NCBI GenBank assembly: GCA_016124975.1
Contig: WGMP01000012.1
Coordinates: 124,001-188,000 of the forward strand
Origin: Phycisphaera sp.
Lineage (GTDB): Bacteria > Planctomycetota > Phycisphaerae > Phycisphaerales > SM1A02
Reading direction: 5' to 3'
DNA length: 64,000 bases
The stretch's first letter is position 1; each line of letters begins with the position of its first letter. The notes under the pieces were generated by a model. It worked only from the letters and a program-made list of their open reading frames with translations. It was not told where the DNA came from and ran no database searches. Both the position numbers and the translations under genes were made by a program. Positions 18,250 to 26,139 of this stretch are shown here, piece by piece.

Positions 18250-18537
18250 GCGGCTGTCCACCAGGATGTCTCAAGGGTGCCACACTCGGCCTGCTGCTGT
18301 GAACCGAGAGCAGAGCGCGCGTGAGAGCGCGGCTTGAGGGTGTTTCGGGAGCGATCCGAGCCCAGTTGATTCGAGAGCTCGAGAGAGCGCAAGAGAGCGC
18401 AACGATGCCCCCGAGATGTTGCCTTGGGCGTCAGGACCGATGTTTCAGCACCCCGCATCAATGAACAAGCGGGTTGGCCGTTCTCGGCCAACCCGCTTTG
18501 GTAACTCCCGGATCGAAACGGCTTCAAACCCCGGCAC
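18250..18537. repeat. Dispersed repeat, copy R4
   Basis: This copy is full-length on the left side and similar to R5 over about 260 bases. Shared blocks are GCTGCTGTGAACCGAGAG, GAGAGCGCAAGAGAGCG, ATGCCCCCGAGATG and TTGGGCGTCAGGACCGATGT. The hairpin GCGGGTTGGCC-GTTCTC-GGCCAACCCGC (about 18469-18496) is followed by TTTGGTAACTCCC. About 30 bases of hairpin sequence are identical to R5. The right block is short (GAAACGGCTTCAAACC) and ends at the 3' end of the fic gene (18540). TTTGGTAACTCCC and the hairpin stem are also identical to the sequence at the 3' end of tRNA-Asn (26793-26817). Confidence 0.7.
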
Positions 18538-18539
18538 CG

Positions 18540-19724
18540 CTACCCCCGCCCCTCGTCCGCCGTCAGCGCCTGCAGGTATGCCTGGTACGCGTAGACGCGG
18601 TCGCGCTGCCTTCCGCTGGTCTCGCGCAGGACGCCGATGCGCTCGAGCACCTCGACCGCCTTGCGTGCGGTGGGCGCGGTGGTGCCCAGCAGTTTCGTCG
18701 CATTCGGCACCGTGACGATCGGATTTGACGGCAGCAGGTCGAGCAGGTGGATCGCCGCCACGGTGGCGGCCGCGTGCGACATGAGCCGGCCGCGGTCCTT
18801 GCCCGTGAGCGCGAAGATGCGCTGAGCGACCGCGACGCCGTCCTGGGCGGACTCCTCGACGCACGCCAGGTAGAACTGGGTCCAGCCCTCCCAGTCGCCG
18901 TCGGTGCGCACGGCGGAGAGCCGGTCGTAGTACTCGCGCTGGTGGCGCTTGAACGAGTGGCTCAGGTACAGGATGGGCGAGCGCATCACGCCCCAGTGCT
19001 CCAGCAGCAGGGTGATGAGCAGGCGCCCGATCCTGCCGTTGCCGTCCAGGAAGGGGTGGATCGTCTCGAATTGCACGTGCGCCAGCCCGGCCTTGACGAG
19101 CGGCGGAAGCGGATCGCGCCCGTGGATCCGCGTGTGGATCCATCGGTCGAGGTCGGAGAGCAGCCCCGGCACCGCATCCGCCGGCGGGGGCACGAACCGC
19201 GCATTCCCGGGCCGCGTGCCGCCGACCCAGTTCTGGCTCGTTCGGATCACGCCGGGCTTCTTGTCGCCGCCACGCCGAGTGCTCGCACCCTTCATCAGTC
19301 GCCGGTGCGCCTCGCAGAGGAGGCGCGAGCTCAGGGGCAGTCCCTTTGGCTTCGCGAGCTCGCGACGCGCGTAGGTCAGGGCCTCGACGTAGTTGCAGAC
19401 CTCTGCAGCGTCGTCTTCATGCGTGGAGCGCGCGGTGGCCTCGAACTCCAGGACATCGCGCAGGGTGGCCTCGGTGCCCTCGATCTGCGAGGTCAGCACG
19501 GCCTCCTTCCGGACGAAGCCGTACAGGAACCACTCGGTGCTGGGCACCAGGCTCGCCGCCACCTCGAGCCGGCCGATGGCCGCCATGGCGCGTGCGCAGG
19601 CGGTATCGACGGGTCCTTCGACGCGCAGCGCGGGTGCGGCTGGGGGCAGGGCAGTCGGCACGAATGCGCGCACGGTCTCGCCGGCGACGGTGGAACTCCG
19701 GTAGTTTCCGGTGGTGCGGGGCAT
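18540..19724 (-). CDS. Fic-family protein (class II, with inhibitory motif)
   Basis: The 394-residue protein has an N-terminal DUF4172/Fic_N-like region. The inhibitory motif T78-SQI-E82-G83 matches the (S/T)xxxE(G/N) helix that blocks ATP in class II Fic proteins. A complete catalytic loop, HPFLDGNGRIGR (His223), follows, and then a C-terminal winged-helix-like domain (TVPNATKLLGTTAPTARKAVEVLERIGVL), which suggests DNA binding. Known Fic proteins transfer AMP from ATP to Ser/Thr/Tyr hydroxyls; the target here is unknown. The start is ATG 19724 with AAGGAG upstream. A promoter with a built-in palindrome lies at 19751-19779. No antitoxin gene adjoins it; inhibition is in cis. Repeat R4 abuts its 3' end. 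Confidence 0.9.
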   Translation of the reverse strand: MPRTTGNYRSSTVAGETVRAFVPTALPPAAPALRVEGPVDTACARAMAAIGRLEVAASLVPSTEWFLYGFVRKEAVLTSQIEGTEATLRDVLEFEATARSTHEDDAAEVCNYVEALTYARRELAKPKGLPLSSRLLCEAHRRLMKGASTRRGGDKKPGVIRTSQNWVGGTRPGNARFVPPPADAVPGLLSDLDRWIHTRIHGRDPLPPLVKAGLAHVQFETIHPFLDGNGRIGRLLITLLLEHWGVMRSPILYLSHSFKRHQREYYDRLSAVRTDGDWEGWTQFYLACVEESAQDGVAVAQRIFALTGKDRGRLMSHAAATVAAIHLLDLLPSNPIVTVPNATKLLGTTAPTARKAVEVLERIGVLRETSGRQRDRVYAYQAYLQALTADEGRG

Positions 19725-19750
19725 GGGAAGCGCTCCTTTCTCAGGGCATC

Positions 19751-19779
19751 ATGCTAGGAAACGATCGCTTCCTAGTCAA
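19751..19779 (-). promoter_or_regulatory. fic promoter with palindromic operator in the spacer
   Basis: On the minus strand TTGACT (19779-19774), a 17-base spacer and TAGCAT (19756-19751) make a good sigma70-type promoter for the fic gene. A near-perfect 22-base palindrome, CTAGGAA-ACGATCGC-TTCCTAG (19754-19775), fills the spacer and overlaps both hexamers. That position is typical of a repressor site, and the Fic protein's own winged-helix-like C-terminus is one candidate for the repressor. This is inference from position only. Confidence 0.6.
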
Positions 19780-20001
19780 TGGGGCAGGGAAAGGACCGTT
19801 TGCTTGGTGCCTTGGCGGGGCCAGAGATTTCGCCCCGACTTTCTTACGGCGGGTTGCCCCCTCGCGGAACCGCTGGCCCGTTGCCCCCGAGTTCTTCGCA
19901 GCTCGAGTGGCATCAAGACGGGGTGAAGACCACTGCGGATCAGCACTCGTCGCGATTGTGGCATCGATCGCATCTCACCGCCGACTTCCTGTGCAACCGA
20001 C

Positions 20002-20532
20002 TCATGCGCCGGGGCGCTGCGCGCGCTTCCATCGCTCGATCTCTCGCGCGAGATGCGACGGACGGAATCCTCGGCCCGAGATCAGCCGCTTCCAGTCGGG
20101 AGCATGGTCAAAGTGCTGAAGTTGAACGTGGTAGTAGTTGATGTATTCAAGTACCGCGAGGAGGAGCAGCACCGCGGGCGCCAGAAACTGGGCGGATAGC
20201 TGCGGTCCTCGGTTGAAGCACTCCATGCCGAGCGCGACCGCCGTAGCCGCGCAGAGCCCGAGTGCCGGCCAGCGCAGTCGAAGGAGCAGGGGGATCCAGG
20301 TCTTCGTTGCGTCCGGTTCGCCTCGTGCCTTGCGGAGCATCATCCGCAGCACGATGGTGCCGATCACGAGAAGGAACGAGCACGCGAGGCACGACAGCAC
20401 CAGCGCGACCGAAATCGTTCCGCCTGAACGGAGGACGAGGTAGATGGCGATGGCGGGGATGAACACGGCATTGCCCGCCTCGATCTTCCAGTAGGTTGTG
20501 AGACGGCGTATTGGCACTGAGTTGGGGTTCAT
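20002..20532 (-). CDS. Small integral membrane protein, function unknown
   Basis: The 176-residue protein starts at ATG 20532. It has four hydrophobic segments (around AVFIPAIAIYLVL, LVLSCLACSFLLVIGTIVL, WPALGLCAATAVALG and LAPAVLLLLAVLEYI) with a basic loop between helices 2 and 3 and a soluble basic tail (FDHAPDWKRLISGRG). I do not recognise a family. It is transcribed divergently from the winged-helix regulator starting at 20656, a layout often seen when the regulator controls its neighbour. The 277-base gap on its other side, up to fic, contains only the fic promoter. Confidence 0.7.
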   Translation of the reverse strand: MNPNSVPIRRLTTYWKIEAGNAVFIPAIAIYLVLRSGGTISVALVLSCLACSFLLVIGTIVLRMMLRKARGEPDATKTWIPLLLRLRWPALGLCAATAVALGMECFNRGPQLSAQFLAPAVLLLLAVLEYINYYHVQLQHFDHAPDWKRLISGRGFRPSHLAREIERWKRAQRPGA

Positions 20533-20617
20533 CGCGTGGTCTTGCTGCAGCTTCGGAGGGATAGGGCGAGTGTTCCAGGCGTTCGGGCGGGCGAGTCGGT
20601 CCGCTCGATTGACAAAG

Positions 20618-20645
20618 TTGCAAAAGTGCCAAACGAGTCTATCAT
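20618..20645 (+). promoter_or_regulatory. Candidate promoter of the winged-helix regulator
   Basis: TTGCAA (20618-20623), a 16-base spacer and TATCAT (20640-20645) resemble a sigma70 promoter. Transcription would begin about 3-6 bases before the ATG at 20656, implying a nearly leaderless mRNA. A TTGACA at 20609-20614 is an alternative -35 but lacks a well-spaced -10. This is moderate evidence only. Confidence 0.4.
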
Positions 20646-20655
20646 AGTGTGCTCG

Positions 20656-21306
20656 ATGCCTCGACCGGCACGCATCCGCATCAGCTCGACGAAAGCGTGG
20701 AAGGCGTTTCTCTCGCCCGTGCGGCGGCAGATCGTCGAGTCGATGCAGCGGCAGGGGCCCTGCTCGATTGCGGAGGTCGCGCGCGACATCGGACGGCCGG
20801 CCGACGGGCTCTACAGGCATGTCGCCGTGCTGGTGAAGTCTGGCTTCCTGCGCGAGATCGGCGCGCGCGCTGCACAGCGCAACATCGGGCGCATGTTCGA
20901 CGCGACGGCCAACGACTTCCTCGCTCCGCGCGTCAGTCGGCGCGCATCGGCGGACGCGCGGAACACCGTTGTCCAGACAGCGGAGGCGCTCGCCAAGTCG
21001 TCGATCCGCGCGCTCCGAGGGTCCGCAGCGGCGGGTCGCATCCACTGCGAGCGGGGCGACCGCAACTTCGTCGTCATGCATGTCAACTCGTGGCTGACTC
21101 CGGCGCGCTTCAGCGAGGTGCGCGCACTCGTCATCCGTCTGGCGAGCATCATCGAGCGTGGCCGGACCGACCGCACCGGAGAACCGTACGAAGTGTTCGC
21201 CATCGCCGCGCCCGTGACGCGCAGGGGCGCGCCTGGCCGCACGGGCCGCACGAAGAGCCAGAAGCGCAGCGACAAGAAGCTGCGCGCACGAGGTTCGCGC
21301 GTATGA
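20656..21306 (+). CDS. Winged-helix (ArsR-like) transcriptional regulator
   Basis: The 216-residue protein starts at ATG 20656. Upstream in-frame codons exist but overlap the promoter. Residues about 12-80 form an ArsR-type winged helix: AFLSPVRRQIVESMQ, then GPCSIAEVARDIGRPADGLYRHVAVLVKSGFL. The central region (residues 90-185) looks like a ligand or dimer domain with INR-like HCERGDRNFVVMHVN. The tail is very basic (TRRGAPGRTGRTKSQKRSDKK). No metal-binding cysteines are seen, so it need not be a metal sensor. It is divergent from the small membrane protein and probably regulates that pair. Confidence 0.75.
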   Translation: MPRPARIRISSTKAWKAFLSPVRRQIVESMQRQGPCSIAEVARDIGRPADGLYRHVAVLVKSGFLREIGARAAQRNIGRMFDATANDFLAPRVSRRASADARNTVVQTAEALAKSSIRALRGSAAAGRIHCERGDRNFVVMHVNSWLTPARFSEVRALVIRLASIIERGRTDRTGEPYEVFAIAAPVTRRGAPGRTGRTKSQKRSDKKLRARGSRV

Positions 21307-21387
21307 AGCGGATCGCGTGTTACGTCGTCAGCCTGGTCGTCAGGGGTGCGGACTGTGAACAAGTCGGTCGACCTCGCAGCAGGCCTG

Positions 21388-21933
21388 TCATCGTGGCGCT
21401 GCGCTGAGTCCGAAGAACAGAAACCCGTTCCAGTGCTTCCCGGTGATCGCCTTCGCGACCGCGCTCAGCGAGCGGTAGCGGTGCCTGCCGAGCATGAACC
21501 CGTCGTCCGTCACCGTCACGCGGTAGTCGCGATCACCGAAGTGCCTCACGAGCACCGTGCCGGGTGGTGGAATGCGTCGGTCCCGGCCCTCGGCGGTGCA
21601 CGGTCGCTCGAACGCGTCCGCGGCTGGTCTGGGCATGGGAACGCAGGGTGGCAGGGTCTCGAGGTAGCTCGCGAAGCCGGCCTCACAGCCGAAGTCCTTC
21701 GCCACCTCCCGGGCGACCGCCAGCGCCACCGGCATTCGGTGGCTCAGGTCGATCTCCCGAAGGCGGGTCCTGATCGCGCGGACGAGCCAGCCTCGGTTTC
21801 CCGAAGTCGTCTCACGGCCGAAGGTGTGGCGATAGACCTCCCGCAGCTCGCGCGGTCGCATCTGCTCGACTCGGACGAGGCGGGCGGCGAGGGCAGGGTC
21901 GACGATGATGGATGGGGTAGGAGCGGTGGGCAT
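21388..21933 (-). CDS. DUF2924 family protein (mobile-element associated)
   Basis: The 181-residue protein starts at ATG 21933. The N-terminal part reads RVEQMRPRELREVYRHTFGRE, then SGNRGWLVRAIRTRLREI. The C-terminal part has IPPPGTVLVRHFGDRDYRV, then GRHRYRSLSAVAKAITGKHWNGFLFFGL, the conserved DUF2924 domain. This family has no established biochemical role but is typically found beside phage and integrative-element recombinases. It is the only full-length copy in the window; two truncated relatives occur at 7143 and 26096. All three lie next to a copy of the dispersed repeat. No recombinase gene is present nearby. Confidence 0.85.
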   Translation of the reverse strand: MPTAPTPSIIVDPALAARLVRVEQMRPRELREVYRHTFGRETTSGNRGWLVRAIRTRLREIDLSHRMPVALAVAREVAKDFGCEAGFASYLETLPPCVPMPRPAADAFERPCTAEGRDRRIPPPGTVLVRHFGDRDYRVTVTDDGFMLGRHRYRSLSAVAKAITGKHWNGFLFFGLSAAPR

Positions 21934-21980
21934 GGAGCAGGGATCGAAAGTCCCCCTACCTATTTCATTTGCCCCTGCGC

Positions 21981-22362
21981 GACCGCCGTCAACCAGAGTG
22001 TCTGAAGAATGCCACGTTCGTGTCCGCTGCTGTGAACCGAGAGCAGAGAGCGAGAGAGAGCAACCCCGCGTGAACGCGGCTTGGGGGCGCTTCGGGCGCG
22101 ATCCGAACGCGGTTGATGCGAGAACCCGGGAGAGCGCAAGAGAGCGTGAAGATGCCCCCAAGATGAAGCCTTGGGCATCAGGATCGATGTTCCGGCACCC
22201 CGCACCAATAAACAAGCAGGTTGGCCGTTCTCGGCCAACCCGCTTTGGCAACTCCCCCAGCGAAACGTCTTCAAGGCTTAGATGGCGGTCTGAGCGCGCC
22301 AGAGGGGGTGCAGGGCGATTCCTTCGCTACCCGAGCGCAGGGTGCTGATCGAAACGATCCTT
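21981..22362. repeat. Dispersed repeat, copy R5 (most complete)
   Basis: Left block (21981-22200): GCTGCTGTGAACCGAGAG, GAGAGCGCAAGAGAGCG, GATGCCCCCAAGATG and TTGGGCATCAGGATCGATGT. Hairpin block (about 22215-22245): GGTTGGCC-GTTCTC-GGCCAACC, followed by CTTTGGCAACTCCC. Right block (22256-22362): CGAAACGTCTTCAAGGC, GATGGCGG, GCGCGCCAGAGGGGGTGCAGGG, ATTCCTTCGCTACCC and GGTGCTGATCGAAACG. The left and hairpin blocks are shared with R4 (and weakly with R6); the right block is shared with R1, R2 and R3. It lies between the DUF2924 gene and the BlaI promoter. Confidence 0.7.
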
Positions 22363-22465
22363 GGACGAGCCTCGGGTGTTTGGCGGCTGGCGATGCCGTG
22401 CCTGTTTCCGGCCGGCTGCTGCGGATTCAGGTAGCGCTTCGTGTGCGAAGGGTCATAGACCACGC

Positions 22466-22511
22466 TTGACTTCTACGACATATAGTCGTATTCTGCACGA
22501 CACTCAGTCGT
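22466..22511 (+). promoter_or_regulatory. blaI-type promoter with twin operators
   Basis: TTGACT (22466-22471), a 17-base spacer and TATTCT (22489-22494) form a near-consensus promoter for the BlaI/M56 operon. Two dyads share the half-site ACGAC...GTCGT: ACGACATATAGTCGT (22475-22489), inside the spacer, and ACGACACTCAGTCGT (22497-22511), over the start point. Their centres are 22 bases apart, about two helical turns. BlaI/MecI repressors bind just such paired dyads, so autorepression is very likely. Confidence 0.8.
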
Positions 22512-22544
22512 ATTCCGGCTCTGTCGATCCAAGGAGACCTCCGC

Positions 22545-22919
22545 ATGACCGCGAACTCTCTCGCAAACGCCGAACTTTCCGTCATGGAACTGCTGTGGGG
22601 CCATGGAAGCCTGACGGCGCGCCAGATCCAAGACGAACTCTACGGCGAGTCGGATCGCTCGCAGCACGGCACGGTGCAGCGCCTGCTGCAACGCCTGGAG
22701 GAAAAGGAAATGGTGAAGCGCGAGAAGACCGGGGCCGCGAACGCGTTCTCGGCGTGCATCTCGCGCGAGGAGTACGCGGGTGGGCAGCTCGAGACGCTCG
22801 CCGAGCGCCTCGCCGGCGGCTCGATCGCGCCGCTTCTCTCGCACCTCATCGAGCAGAAGCGCCTGAGCCGCACCGAGCTCCGCCGCCTGCGTGAACTCCT
22901 CGACAGGAGGAAGCCATGA
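22545..22919 (+). CDS. BlaI/MecI/CopY-family repressor
   Basis: The 124-residue protein has the usual length for the family. The winged helix is ELSVMELLWGHGSLTARQIQDEL, then GTVQRLLQRLEEKEMVKREK, followed by a helical dimerisation tail (LAGGSIAPLLSHLIEQKRLS). Start ATG 22545 follows AAGGAG. The stop overlaps the next gene's start (ATGA at 22916-22919), so it is translationally coupled to the M56 protein. In known systems the M56 sensor protease triggers cleavage or release of this repressor. The regulon here is unknown and need not involve beta-lactams. Confidence 0.9.
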   Translation: MTANSLANAELSVMELLWGHGSLTARQIQDELYGESDRSQHGTVQRLLQRLEEKEMVKREKTGAANAFSACISREEYAGGQLETLAERLAGGSIAPLLSHLIEQKRLSRTELRRLRELLDRRKP

Positions 22920-24895
22920 CGCTCACGGTGCTGGAGTACGCGCTTGGGAACGCGTTGCTGGCCTTGCCGCTCGCGGCGCTCGCATGGACGATCGGCCGCA
23001 CCCGGCGAAACCCGTCGGTCGCGCACTTCGCCTGGGTGCTCGTCATGATCCGCCTCGTCATGCCGCCGATCGCGTCGGTGCCATGGTTGTCGATCCAGGT
23101 TCCGGTCTCGGCCGCGGTCGTCGTCCAGCCGTCCGCTCCGCGCGCCGCTGATTCGTCGGCGTTCGACTCGCGCGTCGCCGAGCAACCGACGGAATCGGCC
23201 GACGACTCCGCGATCGGCATCGCGACCGGCGCCGCGACCCTGAACGAGGCCGCCGTGCAGGGTTCAGCCGGCCTTTCCTCCGAACCACAGGTCGCCGGGC
23301 CCATCCTGGTCGATCGATGGTCGGCGCTCGGTCTCGTCTGGCTTGCGGGAACGGCTCTCGTGATCGCCGTCTCGGCCGCGCGGCTGCTGCGCTTCCAGCG
23401 CATGTTGCGCGCCGCCAGCTCGCCCGCCGATCCGCGGGTCCGTCGTCTGGCGGAAACGGCCGCGGCAGACCTCGGCTTGCCGCTCCGCGCCGAGATCGTC
23501 GTGATCCCGGCCAGCACCGTGCCGTTCGTGTGGAGCTGCTTCGGGCGCCCGCGCATCGTGCTTCCTGCGTCGATCGTCTCCGAGATGTCCGACGACGAGC
23601 TGCTCCTCGTCCTGACGCACGAGCTCGCCCATGTGCGCCGCTGCGACCACCTCGTCCGCTGGCTCGACTGGGCCGTCGTCGCGTGGCTCTGGTGGAACCC
23701 GCTCGCATGGATCGCGCGCCGAGGTCTTCGAAGGACCGAGGAACTCGCCTGCGATGCGCTCGTGCTGCGCACGCGCGGTGCGGCGCAACACACCTATGGA
23801 AGCTGCCTCCTCTCCGTTGCGGAGGCATTGAACGGGTCTGCGTTCCGCGCGCCGGCCCAGATCTGCACGATGGGTGACGGCGGATCACTCGAGGAAAGGA
23901 TCAGATTCATCATGTCCGAAGCATCCAGCAGCCGTCCCTCCATGCCATTGCGGGTTCTTGCCACCGCCGCCGCGAGCGCTTCGATGCTCGCCGGCGTGGT
24001 CTGCGCCGGACCGGCCCAGCCGGTCTTGGCCGCCGTTCCGTCCGAGCAGCCTTCCGCGCAAGCGGCGACATCGAGCGCCGCCGCGCCACGCGACGCCGAT
24101 CGCTCGAGCCACACGCTCGAAGCGTCCATCGAGGGCGCGAAGTCGCTGCATGTCGAATCGATGAACGGCGCGATCAAGATCGTGCGCGACGATTCCGCGA
24201 AGGTCATGCAGGTGACGGCTGTGATCGATTGGACGGATGTCTCGCTGTGGGGGAGCTTCCCGGAGGGGACGACGATCAATGTGGGCGATGGCGAGACGAC
24301 AATCACGACGCGGTCCGCAGGAAAGCGGCAGCGGCTCTCCGCCGCCCAGCGCAAGGAGTTGATCGACAGCGCGAAGCTTGTCGCAGAGAAGGATGCAGGT
24401 GGACGCGTGACCGTGCGCGTCGAGCTTCCCGAGTCCGAAGGCTGGCGTCAGTTGCCTGCCGTCAACATCACGATCCGCACCGCGGCGCTCGCCGATGTGC
24501 ATGCCGAGTCGATGAACGGCGCGATCAAGACGATCGGCGACCTCGGCAGCCTGCATGTGGAGACGCTGAACGGTGCGATCGATGTCTCGGGCATCGCGTC
24601 CGCGCTGCGTGCCGAATCGACGAACGGCGAGGTCCGGATCTCGCTCGCCGACAACGCCGCCGCGTCGGTCGATGCCGAGTGCACGAACGGCCGCCTCGTG
24701 CTCGAGTTGCCCGCATCGTGGAACGGAAAGGTGAATGCCTCGACGACCTTGGGAACAATGGTCGTGAAGGACATAGACGGGACGACGACCCCCGACCTGA
24801 CGGGTGCATCCTTCAAGGGCACGGTCGGCTCGGGCAAGGGCGCGGTCGCCTCGCTGGATGTCACCAATGGTTCGATCGAGGTGCGCAAGCGCTGA
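22916..24895 (+). CDS. M56 (BlaR1-type) membrane metalloprotease fused to a DUF4097-like domain
   Basis: The protein has 659 residues. The N-terminal half is M56: transmembrane segments around residues 5-25 and 140-160, then HELAH (235-239) with ELACDALVL downstream as the further ligand. A third membrane segment lies near residue 350 (VLATAAASASMLAGVVCAG). Instead of a penicillin-binding sensor the C-terminal roughly 260 residues form repeats (LHVESMNGAIKIV, VHAESMNGAIKTIG, LHVETLNGAIDVSG, LRAESTNGEVRIS) of the DUF4097/DUF4098 beta-helix type found in putative adhesins. This domain probably lies outside the membrane and may be the sensor. It is coupled to the BlaI gene upstream. Confidence 0.88.
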   Translation: MTLTVLEYALGNALLALPLAALAWTIGRTRRNPSVAHFAWVLVMIRLVMPPIASVPWLSIQVPVSAAVVVQPSAPRAADSSAFDSRVAEQPTESADDSAIGIATGAATLNEAAVQGSAGLSSEPQVAGPILVDRWSALGLVWLAGTALVIAVSAARLLRFQRMLRAASSPADPRVRRLAETAAADLGLPLRAEIVVIPASTVPFVWSCFGRPRIVLPASIVSEMSDDELLLVLTHELAHVRRCDHLVRWLDWAVVAWLWWNPLAWIARRGLRRTEELACDALVLRTRGAAQHTYGSCLLSVAEALNGSAFRAPAQICTMGDGGSLEERIRFIMSEASSSRPSMPLRVLATAAASASMLAGVVCAGPAQPVLAAVPSEQPSAQAATSSAAAPRDADRSSHTLEASIEGAKSLHVESMNGAIKIVRDDSAKVMQVTAVIDWTDVSLWGSFPEGTTINVGDGETTITTRSAGKRQRLSAAQRKELIDSAKLVAEKDAGGRVTVRVELPESEGWRQLPAVNITIRTAALADVHAESMNGAIKTIGDLGSLHVETLNGAIDVSGIASALRAESTNGEVRISLADNAAASVDAECTNGRLVLELPASWNGKVNASTTLGTMVVKDIDGTTTPDLTGASFKGTVGSGKGAVASLDVTNGSIEVRKR

Positions 24896-24951
24896 GTCGC
24901 TGCGTTGTTGCGGAGTTTCCTGTGTTCTTCCGTCAGTTCTTTGGACTTTTC

Positions 24952-26139
24952 ATGCGATCCATGGTTCGTCACGCTGCGCACGCGCTGGTACTTGCGCTCT
25001 GCTTCCTCGCCACGATTCCAGGATGCGCGTCGACCCGCGGCCAGGAGCATGCGCCCGACCCCGCCATGGAGGTGGTCCAGGTCCTCAACGAGTTGGTGGT
25101 GAGCTACGAGACGGCGATGGCCGAGGGGCAGCCAGCGAAGGCGCGCGAAGCCGCGGAGCAGCTGCTTGCGCGGGAGCCTGCGCCATGGGCCCAGTTCATG
25201 CTGGCCGCGGCGTGGGCAGCCGAGGGAAATCGCAACGAGGCGTTCCGCGTGCTGTCCGTTGCGATCGAGTCGTTCGGCCGCGACCCGGTCGGAGCCGGTC
25301 CAGTGGCGATCGACTACGCAACCAGCTTGGGGTCTGCAGACAACTCGAGTTGGGAGAGCCTGCGGTCGGATCCACGCTTCGCGGCCTTGGTTGCCCGGGC
25401 GAAGGCCGTCGCGTGGCAGCCCGAGCCACTGGCCTTCGACGCGGGTCCAGCCGAGCAACCGGTTCGCATGAAGCGCCCGGCGGTCGAATCGGAACCGTTG
25501 CGCACGCTGCGGGAGGCGTACAAGCTTGACGCGGTGGTCGCGGGCGCGACCGACGACATCGATCGCGTTCGGCGCATGTGCCACTGGGTGCACGAGCGGA
25601 CCTCGCATCAGGGCTGGAACGGGGAGCTCCCGAGCGATGCACTTGGGCTGCTGCGGCTCGCCGAGAAGGGCGGCCAGTGGCGCTGCGTCGAGTTTGGCAT
25701 TGTCATGGCCGAGTGTCTGAACGCCGTGGGCATTCCGGCGAGGACCGTTGGCGCCAAAGTACGAAACGTCGAGACCGAGCTGTTCGGCGCCGGGCATGTC
25801 TTCGCCGAGGCGTGGCTCGATGATCGCCAGCGCTGGGTCTTCGTCGACGCGCAGATGGACATCGTGGGCGTCGGATCAGACGGCACTCCGATGAACTCGG
25901 TCGAGTTCCGAGACTCTCTCTCGCAACCCAATCCGCCGATTGCCTATCACCCGGCACTCGCGCTCTGCCTCTACTACTTTGATTCCAACTTCGATGCGGC
26001 CAACGGCAAGCGCACCAGCATCGTGCTTGGCCCGGTCGGCTCGAAGGTGCCGACGAAGTTCCAGCGTGTGCATCCCTCTCCCGCGCCGGATCGCTTTACG
26101 CATCGGCTCGCTGACTTCTATGCACCACCCGTGCCGTGA
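24952..26139 (+). CDS. Transglutaminase-like lipoprotein
   Basis: The 395-residue protein starts at ATG 24952. The signal peptide ends in IPGC, a plausible lipobox. Residues about 35-140 are helical and TPR-like (AREAAEQLLAREPAPWAQFMLAAAW). The C-terminal half has a transglutaminase-like Cys-His-Asp triad: Cys245 in QWRCVEFG, His282 in GAGHVFAEAW, and Asp299 in WVFVDAQMD. Such proteins act as cysteine proteases or amidases or are inactive scaffolds; the substrate is not predictable. It lies 56 bases after the M56 gene on the same strand, so it may belong to the BlaI-controlled operon. Its 3' end overlaps the truncated DUF2924 gene by 44 bases on the opposite strand. Confidence 0.8.
   Translation: MRSMVRHAAHALVLALCFLATIPGCASTRGQEHAPDPAMEVVQVLNELVVSYETAMAEGQPAKAREAAEQLLAREPAPWAQFMLAAAWAAEGNRNEAFRVLSVAIESFGRDPVGAGPVAIDYATSLGSADNSSWESLRSDPRFAALVARAKAVAWQPEPLAFDAGPAEQPVRMKRPAVESEPLRTLREAYKLDAVVAGATDDIDRVRRMCHWVHERTSHQGWNGELPSDALGLLRLAEKGGQWRCVEFGIVMAECLNAVGIPARTVGAKVRNVETELFGAGHVFAEAWLDDRQRWVFVDAQMDIVGVGSDGTPMNSVEFRDSLSQPNPPIAYHPALALCLYYFDSNFDAANGKRTSIVLGPVGSKVPTKFQRVHPSPAPDRFTHRLADFYAPPVP

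Noticed and set aside
18540-19724. Classical Fic/antitoxin toxin module
   Set aside because: The inhibitory motif is inside the same protein (class II) and no small antitoxin gene adjoins it.
8643-22362. Integron-like array: repeats as attC sites between single-gene cassettes
   Set aside because: Two copies contain GTTGAAC, which fits the attC core GTTRRRY, but R4, R5 and R6 have GGTAACT or GGCAACT instead, no paired RYYYAAC site lies at the other end, and no integron integrase is in the window.
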